Source: Anagrus nilaparvatae (lineage: Eukaryota; Arthropoda; Insecta; Hymenoptera; Mymaridae). From it: 64,000 nt of DNA. Positions within the stretch are counted from its first letter, which is position 1. Each line of letters opens with the position of its first letter. Shown piece by piece: positions 46,396 through 57,900 of this stretch. The notes beneath the pieces were generated by a model, which saw only the letters and a list, made by a program, of their open reading frames with translations, searched no databases and was not told the origin of the DNA. A program made the translations under genes and the position numbers. The stretch spans positions 64,696,501-64,760,500 of the forward strand of contig JAKSXM010000007.1 in assembly GCA_022575985.1 (NCBI GenBank), in the 5' to 3' direction.

Positions 46396-48763
46396 TCAAG
46401 TCTGTCGTTTTAATGATGGAAATGGTGAACTCATACCTAAAATTCCCATAACATCACCATTTTGTGCAATGTATACTAAACGATACATTCCAGATGTACG
46501 TAAAGAAGTTTCACTAAAAAATATTTGTTCTACATCTAATTCCATATCAGCTTCTGTTACGGTTTCTGATTTACCTAAAAATTATTGTAAATAAAAATTA
46601 ATTTTATGCTTATCAAGAAAAAACCAATATTTATTTTTATTATACTTAATAAAGCAATATTATATAAACTATTAGGTGTAAATTACAATTAATTCTTACC
46701 TCGCCCTACATATTCATAAACGATATAATCATCTAAACCAGAAAAATTTTCATGATAAAGTCCTATCCAATCTCCATGTCCTGATTTCGTATCACCCAAA
46801 AGTTTGTAAGAAACAGCATTTTCTTCATCTATAAACCATTTATGAATAGGTTTAAATTCAATTCCATTATTAAGAATGCCAGGCCTTATAACAATTTTAA
46901 ATTCTGCAGTTACTGGTTTATGATCAGATTGTACATAACTGGAATGACTTTTATAACTTTTTTGCACAGCCTTTAACGTTATATTTTCATATACATTTTC
47001 ATTTACCTTATATAATATTCTATCTGTCCATGAAGGTCGACGTCTAAAAATAATTAACGTTAATTAATGGATGAATAAACTTTATAGATCAAATCTTACT
47101 TTAAGTCATATTCTTGAGATGCGAATTCAAATTTATAAGTTGGAGGGAATGTGATTTTATCTTCAGAGAATTCAGAGAAAGCTACACTATTTTTCATTGT
47201 AACTGCTAATTGATCCTTTTCTAGTAACGTTTCTAATTGATTTTTTTTAACTAATACATCTATATCTAAAGCGCTAAGACCTTCGGTTAAACGGAAGTTA
47301 AGATCACCAATCCAAAATACATAGCTTTAAAAAAAATTAATGATCTAATATTTTTATAAATAAGATGAAAATTAAAAAACTTACTCATGAAAAAATATTT
47401 TGTTCGTTTCAGGAATATCGTAACTATGATCTTTTACAATCGTATTGTAATCAGAGATTCTATCATTTAATAAATGATCATGAGGAGTTAGATGAGCATT
47501 TACCAAACAAACATTAACACCATATATATTAAATCTAATACTGACAGCACCTTTGTTACCCTGTAGAAAAAGTAATTGCGATAATTTATGTATCAAGTGT
47601 TGCTAAAAATTTAATTGGGTAAGTAATTACTCACCCATATACCTCCAAACCCAGTTTTAGTGTATTGAGTATCTATAAACCTTAGATTTGTCATGTGTTT
47701 TCTGAGACAAAATACATTTAATACAAGTCCTTGTAACCTTTGTGTACGTATTTTGACATAATCTAAATCTTTTAAGGCCTCTCTAAAATCAATTAAAATA
47801 CTAATAAACAACTTTTATTCAAAAAATTTTAAGCTAGAAGTATACCTGAATGATTTGGTCCATGGGTCCTCAAAAAAAATATCTAAAACGATATTTTGTG
47901 GTTGAGATTTAACTTCTTGTAACCTAAACATAATAATAAATTTCTTAATAACTTAATTAATAAAATAATTCATAAAATTCTTTTAAGAAAAATATCTTAC
48001 CCAATGATATAAATATCTGGTAGTGGAGTGTTGACATTGAAATGACTCAATCCCAGTAACTGATTAAGATCTTGTTCAGGGAATTTTGTTGCAACATTCC
48101 ATGTTACAAAGTATAGCCTTTAAATTAAATAAAATTGTATTTATGGATTTAGAATTAAACAAAATTAATAAATTCAAGACAAAAATATATGTACTAATTA
48201 ATTTTTGAAAATATAATCTTATTTAAGCGCAAGGTTGTTTTTTATAAATCGCTAAAATATAAAATCTATATAAATTGCATGAGTTTTATAAAAAAGTAGT
48301 AATATTATATTTCCATTTTTTTATATAATTATTGATTTATTTTTACCATGTATCATTACTAAACATAAAAAAATAGGTATAATTGTATATAACACATAAT
48401 AGTATTTTTGAAAAGAAATATTTATTTAACGAATAACATGTCATTAATCTTTTTTTTTAAATATATACAGTAGTAGATTTGAATTATTATTTTAAATTCT
48501 TAAAAAATATATTTTGCATGGTTTTTTTACATACATCATTAGTTTTGAATATTCATGAGTCAGACTGTGGTCATGACAACCAGTAAGGTCAACAAATTAT
48601 TATCTTATCCAAACAATAAATTATTTTTTTTCCATATAAAGGATGCATTTATAAATTATAAAACATGATAATTAAAATATCAAATTTAAGATAATTAAAT
48701 TTTGTTTAATAAATGAAATAACGTTACTTACTTTAACAGATTTAAATCCATAGTTGTTGCCAT
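46396..48763 (-). CDS. INPP5K: Inositol polyphosphate 5-phosphatase with SKICH domain (INPP5K-like), eight exons
   Basis: A 432-residue enzyme that by family removes the 5-phosphate from phosphoinositides such as PI(4,5)P2 and PI(3,4,5)P3. Exons (minus): 48763-48732, 48117-48001, 47923-47846, 47782-47635, 47560-47385, 47324-47100, 47043-46700 and 46574-46396; every junction is GT/AG and in phase. The catalytic landmarks are intact: WNVAT (17-21), the metal ligand in QEV (52-54), NAHLTPHDHLLNDR (from 146), WIGDLNFRL (from 188), RRPSWTDRIL (from 260) and SDHKPV (298-303). A C-terminal SKICH module (about 325-430, with DWIGLY and DYIVYEYVG) targets human INPP5K to membranes. Length is close to human INPP5K (about 448 residues). 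The ATG at 48763 fits because WNVAT normally lies close to the N-terminus. A gene symbol by orthology is an inference; INPP5J is the alternative, but the absence of a long proline-rich N-terminus favours INPP5K. Confidence 0.95.
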
Positions 48764-49204
48764 ATTTTAAAAATAAAAAATAGCATAAGTAAATAAAAAA
48801 ATAAAAAAATAATTAATTAATTCGTTAATTTAGCAAAAATGCTAATAACAAGCTTTCTTTTTGAATATGCATTATAAAAAATTACATAAACAAATAGTAA
48901 TAACAATTTTTTTTAAGAGTGAGAGAGAGCATATTAATAATTAATACTGTATTATGATAAACAACACTTAACAATACTGTCTAGAAATAAATAAATAACA
49001 AATTAATTTTAATACTTCATTTTGTTTATAAAAAAAAAATATACACGAAGTAATTAATAAAATAGATTCTTGCAAAAACTAAAAAACACAACAAACAAAC
49101 GTCGAAACGCTTGATCACTGCGCCATATCGATGACAGCTGAGAATATATCCCCTACTACTTTTTTACTCAATTTTTTACTATGCTCTTTTAGCAGACCAC
49201 TCTT

Positions 49205-49640
49205 TTATTCTGCGCATACTATTTTGTGACGTCAAAATTGCATTCCGTTACATATTAGGGATAACAATACTTTATATTATTTTTCTTTTTATTATTTTTT
49301 TTTACACACGTGACTATTTTTATCAATAAATTTTAATTTAATTTTTATTTTTATATATTAATGTTCGATTTTATTTGATTCGATTAAACACTTTACTTTT
49401 ATTTAATAACGAAAATATATATACTCATAAAAAAAGAAATGAAAGGAATTTTTTTTACTTATAAGAATAAAAATAGAAATAGTTTTTTTCATTAATACTT
49501 TAAACTAATTAGATAATTTATTTAATAAAATAAAATAATTAAAAATAAAAATTGTAATTTTTGCGCATCATTCGAAAGACGCGGCTGAGAAAAATCTGCT
49601 TGCGCATGAGCGCGGAATTTAAATAAGCACTCAAGCATGT
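49205..49640. promoter_or_regulatory. Candidate promoter region of the 5-phosphatase gene
   Basis: Within AT-rich DNA 440-880 bases upstream of the ATG lie a perfect CRE palindrome TGACGTCA (49227-49234) and three TGCGCAT motifs (49211, 49562, 49601). The last is within TGCGCATGAGCGC, close to the NRF-1/erect-wing consensus. Short GC-richer patches such as GAAAGACGCGGCTGAG accompany them. The transcription start is not determined. Confidence 0.45.
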
Positions 49641-50194
49641 AAAATAAAAATTATAATATTATTATCTCCTAGAAAGCGCAAAGGTTTTTGACCAACAAAC
49701 ATACTTTATTAAAAATATTTTTTTTTTTTTTTTTTTTGAATATTGATGAATATAATAATAATGCATATATTTTAATTTAATTAGTTGTTTGTTCTATATT
49801 GCTAGATTATATTAGAAAAACAAAGGAAATAATAATTATTATTATTATTTATTTTTAAACTTAATTAAAGTATGTTAACTGTATATTTATTAATATTATA
49901 TAATATAGAAAAAAAGTACTTGCATGCATAGTTGAACATTGTTAGAAAAGTATTTATAACATTACAATGTATTTCAAAGTAAGTAATAATGCAAAAATAT
50001 TTAAAGAAGCATATTTTTTTTAATTTCACAAAATTTATTTTTAGCAAAAGTAGTTTTTGGCAAAATTTATCAAATTTTTTGCCAATTTTGGTCAAATGAA
50101 ATTCTAAAAAAAAAAATTTTTTTACAAACAAGTAATTAAGAAAGCTCATCAGAGGAAGCCCAAATTATTGGTTCCTTATTAGTGCAAACATTTT
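49641..50194. other. AT-rich intergenic stretch
   Basis: No gene was recognised; it contains an ATT trinucleotide run (about 49825-49850) and long poly-T. Confidence 0.35.
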
Positions 50195-51401
50195 GATAGA
50201 TAAAATTTTGATTTTTTCGCATATAAGGTTTGTTTTGAGAACCCAGGGAGCTAAAAAATCAGTTTTCAAAAAAAAAGTATGTGTGTATATGTGTATGTTT
50301 GGATGTAACTGATGATATTTCCAAAATTTTTGTCACCAAAAAATCTCGAGGTACTTTTTTTTTTAAATTGGATGTAATACCTAATTTTTTAAATGAGTCT
50401 TTCTTTGCCAAAACAGCAATGGTGGGCAGGTCGGGTGATCCGATCAGCCTAAAATTTTTTCCATGTTTTTATAACATAAAGATAGGAAAATCCTGAAATT
50501 TTTAGCCTTAGGTCTTAAGCAGCCCGAGTTATGGCTAATCAAACTCATTAGGCGGCTCTCGACCGGCGTTAGTGCTTTTCGGGAAAATCGTTAAAAATCA
50601 TAAATATAAGCTTGAAAAAAAATTCTGGTAAATTCTGAAAAAAAATCCCTGGTAAATCTGCCATTAGTTTTTCGGAAAAATCCCTGGAAATTCCGAAAAA
50701 TGGGAAAACTCGTTTTTTTTTTTGAAAATTTTTTTTTCAAATTTTTTTTCAACCGAAATCCCATCGATCTGTCCGAAAAAAAATTTTGATTTCGGCCATT
50801 AAGTTCGATTTTAGCCTGTTTTAGAATAATTTCACATTTTTAATACTTCTTAATTTAATTTTCCATAAGGGGTTAAAATAATTGACTTTTTTCTTTCAGA
50901 ATCGAATATCCAGGGAAAAAGTAGTCCAAAAAAAAAAAAAAAATTACTATTTTCGATGAAAATTAACCAAGTTATGGTCAAGTAAAGATACTGTCAAAAA
51001 CTACCCTTTTTTCTGATAAACGAATAGCCAAGGAAAAAATATTCGATAATAATCCAAAACTTTTCTTTTTACGATAAAATTTAAGCGAATTATGCATTTT
51101 TTAAGTTATAATGTCGTTATGGACCCTAAAATTGGAATCAGTATAAAAATGGTAATTTGTGACACTATCTTTAGTTGACCATAACTTGGTTAATTTTCAT
51201 CGAAAATAGTAATTTTTTTTTTATTTAGGACTACTTTTTCCCTGGATATTCGATTCTGAAAGAAAAAAAGTCAATTATTTTAACCCCTTATTGTAAATTA
51301 AATAAAGAAGTATTAAAAATGTGAAATTATTCTAAAACAGGCTAAAATCGATCTTAATGGCCGAAATCAAAATTTTTTTTGGACAAATCGATGGGATTTC
51401 G

Positions 51402-51444
<43 letters not shown>

Positions 51445-52045
51445 AAAAAAAATGGCGGAAAATGAGATATTGCGATTTTTCTTAAAACGAGTTTTCCCAT
51501 TTTCCGGAATTTCCCGGAGTTTTTCCGAGAAACTAAGGGCAGAAATCGAATTACCAGGGATTTTCCTACATATCTGCTTATTCAGAATTTTTCTCAAGCT
51601 TATATATTTATGATTTGTAACCATTTTCTCGAAAAGCACTAACGCTGGTCGAGAGCCGCTTAATGAGTTTGATTGGTCATAACTCGGGCTGTTTAAGACC
51701 TAGAAGGCTAAAAATTTCAGGATTTTCCTATCTTTATGTTATAAAAACATGGAAAAAATTTGAAGCCGATCTGATGACCCGAGCTGCCCACCATTGCTGT
51801 TTTGGCAAAGAATGACTCAAATGGAAGTTCTAGTTTTAGAAAAATTTTTATTTATAGAGTATACTCAATATTCGGGATCTGATACCTAAATTCGTTAAAA
51901 TTTTTGCCATACATACAAAAAATCTTTTTTTTTTGACGTATAATATATAATTTTTTTTATTTGGAAATACTATAGTTTTAAAAAAATCGTTTTTAGTCGA
52001 TTTCTCGGATCTGTTTTTGGAAAATTTTGCCAAAAAATTTATTAA
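50195..52045 (+). repeat. Dispersed (GT)n repeat, copy 3, split by a fold-back
   Basis: The left part 50195-50394 shows ATTTTGATTTTTTCGCATAT, GTTTTGAGAACCCAGGGAGC, a (GT)n-like tract, CTGATGATATTTCCAAAAT and GGATGTAATACCTAATTTTT. The right part resumes at 51819 with AAATGGAAGTTCTAGTTTTA, CGGGATCTGATACCTAAATT and TTTGACGTATAATATA. It is diverged from the 16166 copy. Confidence 0.7.
50395..51818. mobile_element. 1.42-kb fold-back element flanked by AAAT
   Basis: The arms begin GAGTCTTTCTTTGCCAAAAC and end with the inverted copy GTTTTGGCAAAGAATGACTC. They stay similar through GGTGGGCAGGTCGGGTGATC, CATAAAGATAGGAAAATCCT, CTCGACCGGCGTTAGTGC and TCGATGAAAATTAACCAAGT, with the centre near 51107. AAAT occurs immediately on both sides (50391-50394 and 51819-51822), a likely 4-base target duplication. 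There is no coding capacity. The inner sequences recall the 18301 element (GATGAAA..TAACCAAGTTAT, CCAGGGAAAAA). Confidence 0.9.
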
Positions 52046-52486
52046 AAATTAGCCCAGAATTACCTATCTTATTTCTTTTCGCAAAGGCTTATTTTACAAA
52101 TTTTTTTTAACACCTAAAAAGTTTTATCAGAAATTATAATCTGAAAGTTAACTCAAACTGAACATGGGCAACAAATTAAAAAATTACTTATACTATTTAA
52201 ACTATATATCAAAATCAAAGGCAGAGTGAGAATTAATAATATCTTATAACATGTATTTTTAAAACCTGAAGGCTCATTGGAGTAAGCAGAGGACTTGGGG
52301 ATGTTTTTTAATACGATAAACTCATCGATAGGTTACAATTTGGCGTTTTAAATGTCAGAAATTGACAAATCGTTTAAAAACTGCTCCCGATTTTACAATG
52401 ACGATAGTTATATCAGATATTTATAGATTTTTAAAATTTGTAAAGTATCTGAATTTTGAAATAAAAAAGATTCGGTAAATTTTAAC

Positions 52487-52715
52487 TCATTGACACCTAA
52501 TCAACCTTTCTTGGACTGATAAATATTTTAGAATTCATGTAGTATTCGGTGTTGATACCGTCTTTTCTAGGGGTTGTGGATAAAAAATGACTTTATTAAT
52601 GAAAAAACTGACCCAAATTACTTGCTAAGTGAAATTTTTAACCCAAATTTTTCATTTTCTTATATGAAAATTCATCTGTCCAAGAATGGTTGATTAGGTG
52701 CAAATGGTAAAATGT
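52487..52715. repeat. Inverted repeat, about 230 bp
   Basis: CACCTAATCAACCTTTCTTG (52491) is mirrored by CAAGAATGGTTGATTAGGTG (ending near 52700), with flanking arm similarity. It is MITE-like. Confidence 0.6.
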
Positions 52716-54238
52716 TAAACTGAAAAGTTAATAAATTAGAACTAACTAAAAACTCACCTAAATTGCAATAATTTAAATTAAAGTTTTGTTATTTATTTTA
52801 TCAGAACTTCTTTTAAAAATACCAAAAATTTCATGAGACAAATTCTTTGAAGGATCTAATTTAGGTCAGATAAATTAGCAAGGGACATACACAAATTTTA
52901 AAAACTGTCTTTTGAAAATTAAGTAAAAATCTTTATAACTTTTAATTAAGCAAATAGTTAAACTCATCATTTAAAACTTTTTACCTTAAAAAAATAATCA
53001 CAAAATGTAAAACAGCAATTAAAAATTTGTACTTAAATGCTGTAAAAATTGAAGAAATTTTTTCAATTTTATATTTGTACTTCAAGAGAAAAATATTTCT
53101 ACCTAATTTGACAATTTCACAAGCCAAATTAGGTTTGACTAATATGGAAAAATTTTTACTAATACCTACTAATACCTCAACGGAATTTATTATCCTCCTA
53201 TACGAGTCGTCCTACAGGTAAGAAAATTTTTTAAACAAATTTTTGCACAAAAAATAAATTTTTCTCTCCAGAGATTAAAATTTTATCAAAAAACTGCAAT
53301 TATTTTTTGTTAATCACAAACTTTTTTTTAAATCTCCAAAAAAATTAAGATTAGGTAAGCTAACAATTTAAATAAAAAATGTGAAAAAATACTATCTTAA
53401 ATTACAATTTACCTACCATTTTGGTTAAGAAATTTCTTTCAGCATAAACAATTAAAGTACTTAATAAAAAAATAATTAAATAATTAAAATACTATATCAA
53501 AATTAATTACTCAACATAAAAAGAAAAAATTAAACGACATAAGTATATAATAAATTGAAAATAATGAAAAGAAATTTTTTTTAATTAAAAACCATTTTTT
53601 TTGTCTTAAAAAAGTAAGTTAACTACGTTATAATAAATGAATTAAAAAAAAAAGCTATATTCATTTATTTTACACAAAGTAATAAGTTACATTTATAATA
53701 TCTCTTATATGTTTTTAAATATGTAAAAAAAAACTTTCATACATAATTAATTTGTTATAAAACACACTATCCATATGTATAAATAAAGAAGTAGTTTTTT
53801 TTTTTTTTAATTTATATTTTAATGAGAAAGAAATTTCACATTTTTTTATTTTATTTTTAATAATATAAAAAAAAAAATAATAAAAGACAGGTAATTATTT
53901 TATAAACTTTGGCGAGAAATTATTCATTTTGTTAACATTTTTTTATCTACACTGTTTTTTAAAAAAAATTTAGATTGTTAGTTTAAGAAAAGTATAATCA
54001 AGAACAATTTTTTTAAAGGGTTTATTAGAAAAAATAAAGTGGAAAAATTTTGAAAATATTTTTAAAAATTGGGGATGAATCTGCAAGCTTTTTTTGTAAG
54101 TTTTTTAAGTCATAATTTTTGTTTGTGTAATAAAACTTGTCTAATAAAGAAGTTCTGTTATTTTTTTAGATTCATTGATCAAAATTTCAAGCAAAATTTT
54201 AATAGTATATAAAGATTAGCTTGAAATTTTTTCGAATT
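52716..54238. other. AT-rich intergenic stretch
   Basis: No gene was recognised. A 64-codon frame at 53027-53221 happens to end at a GTAAG, but there is no familiar domain, so I do not call an exon. Confidence 0.35.
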
Positions 54239-54345
54239 AAGCATTTTGGTTTGATCACGTGACAATGCTTTAATTACGGGGTTCTCGAGGACAAACCCTA
54301 TCTAATGTTATTTTTTCCTATCACGTGACCAGCCCAAAATGCTTT
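54239..54345. repeat. Short inverted repeat with CACGTG arms
   Basis: AAGCATTTTGGTTTGATCAC followed by GTGA (54239-54262) is mirrored by TCACGTGACCAGCCCAAAAT and GCTT (54321-54344). Each arm carries the E-box palindrome CACGTG. Confidence 0.65.
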
Positions 54346-54968
54346 TTAGAGTGTAGTTTTCCAATTCTAGAAAATAAAATACTAGACAGTTAGTTTGCTC
54401 TATTTAAATTTTGCTTTAACAATTTGAAAATTCAAGTCAGTGTTTAAGAATTTAACCTAACCGACTTAATAATGTACATTACGATACAAGGGCGAAAAAT
54501 ATTTCTTGAAAATTTTACACCCTTAGAACTTATTAACAAATTTAAATAAAAATTTTTTTCTGATCAAGAGTTGTGCATACAATTTTTCTTCGTCAGATAC
54601 GTTGTTTTTGGAAAAAATATGCTTTTTGGCCTCTGAAAGAAATATTTTCCCCTTTTTGTGAAAGTGACAATAAATTTCACTACATTTTTTCTAACAGTGT
54701 ATAACACAATAAAAAAATGTATTGTATACACGTAAGTAATAAAAAAAAAAAGAAAAAGAATAAAACAAGAACACTTTTTACTTTTGTTTAATAATACTCT
54801 TCATTGGAATTTAATATAATAAAATAATCTTATAAATATAAAAGTAGAACAACCAACAAACAACAACAACAATAGCAGTAGCAGTAGGTAGTTGTACATT
54901 ATTATAATAATTTACAATAAATTATATATATATATATATTTTATGTACAAAAAAGAATTTTAATTTAA

Positions 54969-57900
54969 TTAATACATCATGTGTGCTGGATGCGAAGGAT
55001 GAGCTCTTTGAAAAAAGACATTTGGATTTGCTGATAACGTTGTATATAAATTTCCTGTATCTTCTGGTCTCAAATACATACCTGATGGAAATACAAATGT
55101 TTCCATTGGTCCATGAATATCTAAAACAAAAAAATTATTTTTAAGACATTTTTTGATGCGTAGCTAATTATTTTAACTTTCAAAAAAAAATTTTTTTTAG
55201 AATTAAAAAAAAATTTTTTTTTTTTTTTTTTTTTTATCACTTGAAGCAGAAAAACTCATCAATATTAAAATATATATAGTTTTTTTTTTAAAACGATAAA
55301 AATTTATATAAGTATATTATGCAGCTTTTTTTTTATAATCGTTTTTTTGCTCGAGGGATAAAATTTCATGGGCATAAAATTCTATATGTATAAATAAACT
55401 ACTAAAGGATCATCATCTCCATAAAATTTATGTATATGTGTATAGATATAAATATATTTTTATATATGGGTTGTTCTGATACATAAAAATTTGGTTTTTT
55501 AGTCTGTAATTTTAAATTTTTGATGTTACCGCAATTTCGAAATTACTGCATAAAAAAATAAAAAATTTTTCGACATTTCTGGTGTAATGGGTATTGCTGA
55601 TGAGAACAAGATTTATTAGATTTGTATTCACATTCGTACATTAAATTTCCCATATTATAACCTCAGTGACCCTTTTACTTTTGACTTGAAACCAATATTG
55701 AAATTTCTAATTTTACATGAAAAATCATTTTCCCCAATATGGCTGATCTTTTTCATACTACACTGTAAAAAGTAACTTTCTTATATTAACAAAAAAATTA
55801 GAACATTTTCGAAAAATTAGTAAATTTTCAAAAAAATTTGTAAATATTCGAAAAAAATCGAATATTTACTAAATTTAGTATATTAACAAAAAATTCCAGT
55901 ATTCTCGATTTTTCTTTTGTGAATTCGCAAGAAAAATTGATAATTTACAATTTTTTTTCGAAATTTTACAAAAATTAGTTGTAAATTTCCGAAAAATAGT
56001 TGTGAATTCACAACTTTTTTCGTAAATTCACAAAAAAAAATTGACAATTCTTAAATTTTTCGATAATATATTAAGTTTAGTAAATTTACGATTTTTATCG
56101 AATATTTACAAAATTTTTTGAAAATTCACTAATGTTTCGAAAAAATTCTATTTTTTTTGTAAATCTCAGAAAGTTACTTTTTACAGTGTTCTCAAGATGT
56201 ATAAAAATGCAACAATATCTTCATTCTGATACTACCTAAATTTATTAATTGCATTATGTGCCATAAAAAAGATCCTGAGCTAGCAGCTATAGTTGTAATA
56301 TAACTAAAATTTTTCATGTAAAAATTTCTTACAAGAACAGGAACTTGAACCTTCTTGACCCCACCCACGTCTACAGCTAGCTCATTAGATACCCAGAAGT
56401 ACTAATAACTAAAAATTAAGATTCCAAGAACTTTTTGGTCGAAATGTTCAATTAACCTCACACTCATTTCACTTTCGAAAAGAACGTAAAAAGTTTTTAA
56501 ACTAGTTTGGTACAAGTACCCTAATAAAATCCCGTGGAGGAAGAGTTCTTTTTAAAAATAGTAACAATTATAGAGTATATTTGGTAATATTTACAAACCG
56601 AAACGAGATTTAAGCTACTTTCTGTACGTTGTAGGAGCTGCTTATTATAAATTTTAGGGTCCTCGGAGCACCCAAGTTAATAAAAAAGTTGCAAAATTGC
56701 CTTTAAATAGAGGTTTTCTTATTAAATTAAGGATGCTCCAAAATTTTTTTTTCCCTGCATTAACCCAAAATTCTAGATAAGCGAAATTAAAAACGTATAA
56801 GCGATATCCTGAATTCGTAAAAATTGCGTTCAGCACTCCTGAGTTCATGATCGGTGACCCAAAAATTATATAGTTGGTCAACACTCTAAATAGTCTAAAT
56901 GGTTATTGAAAATTGCGAAATGATCTCATAAAACACTCCTAAAACCGTGTTACAGGACCCTGAATTTCGTATAACTATCAGCCCCATAAAAGTATAAAGT
57001 AGGCTAAATTATATTATAATAGAGGTGCATCTTGCTAATTTTAGAGTGTTATCCCAATTTACGACCACGTTTTTCATAATACCAACGGACCCAGAAAACC
57101 TACAGTTGATCTTTTCGCTATCTGATTTTAAAAAACATCCGCAGAAACTTGATTTCGAAATAAATTTTAATTTTCTAATTTTATCAATAATTCACAAAAA
57201 TATTTTTTTTTCAATATAAATCTCATAAGCAGAATAAAAGAAACCTAGAAAATCTGAAAAATCGACTAAAAACTGAAAAAGAATTTAAATTAAAATAAAA
57301 ACAGGCACGCCCAAAAATAAAACTATTTTACCTTTAACTTTAAATAATCAAAAATACTTAAATCGCATGGAACAACCCATATATACATAAATTTTTTTTT
57401 TCTCACAAATAAAGGACTTTTTTTTTACAAAAACATTAAAAAAATATTATAACCGTATAAATAAATAAATAACAACAAGATTTTGCACTTTATTTTTTAA
57501 AACGAATAAAGGGATGAAAAAAAATATTTTTTATTCCTTAAAAAAACTATTAAAAATTTAATATTTTTCATTTAATTTTTTTTTTTTAAATAATTATATA
57601 CACTTATATTTACTTTTATTACCAATAAATACACATAAACATTAAAATAAATAATAATCAAAAAATAATATCTTTCGCTAATGTTTTTTAGACCGAAAAA
57701 ATATGACATAAAATTATTAACGGTATAAAAAATTTTCATTTTTTATCGATGTTCGATGAATAAATTTTTTTTATTAAAAAAATAAATATTTTTCTTTATT
57801 TATATTTATTTACAAAAAAAGAAAATAAAAAGATATAAGTGTAAATACCATATAATTAAAATACGACTTTTTTCATTACTACAGCACGTTAATGTTGATA

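Noticed and set aside
53027..53221. 64-codon frame ending at a GTAAG donor-like site
   Set aside because: No domain or partner exon was found; donor-like sites are frequent in this AT-rich sequence.
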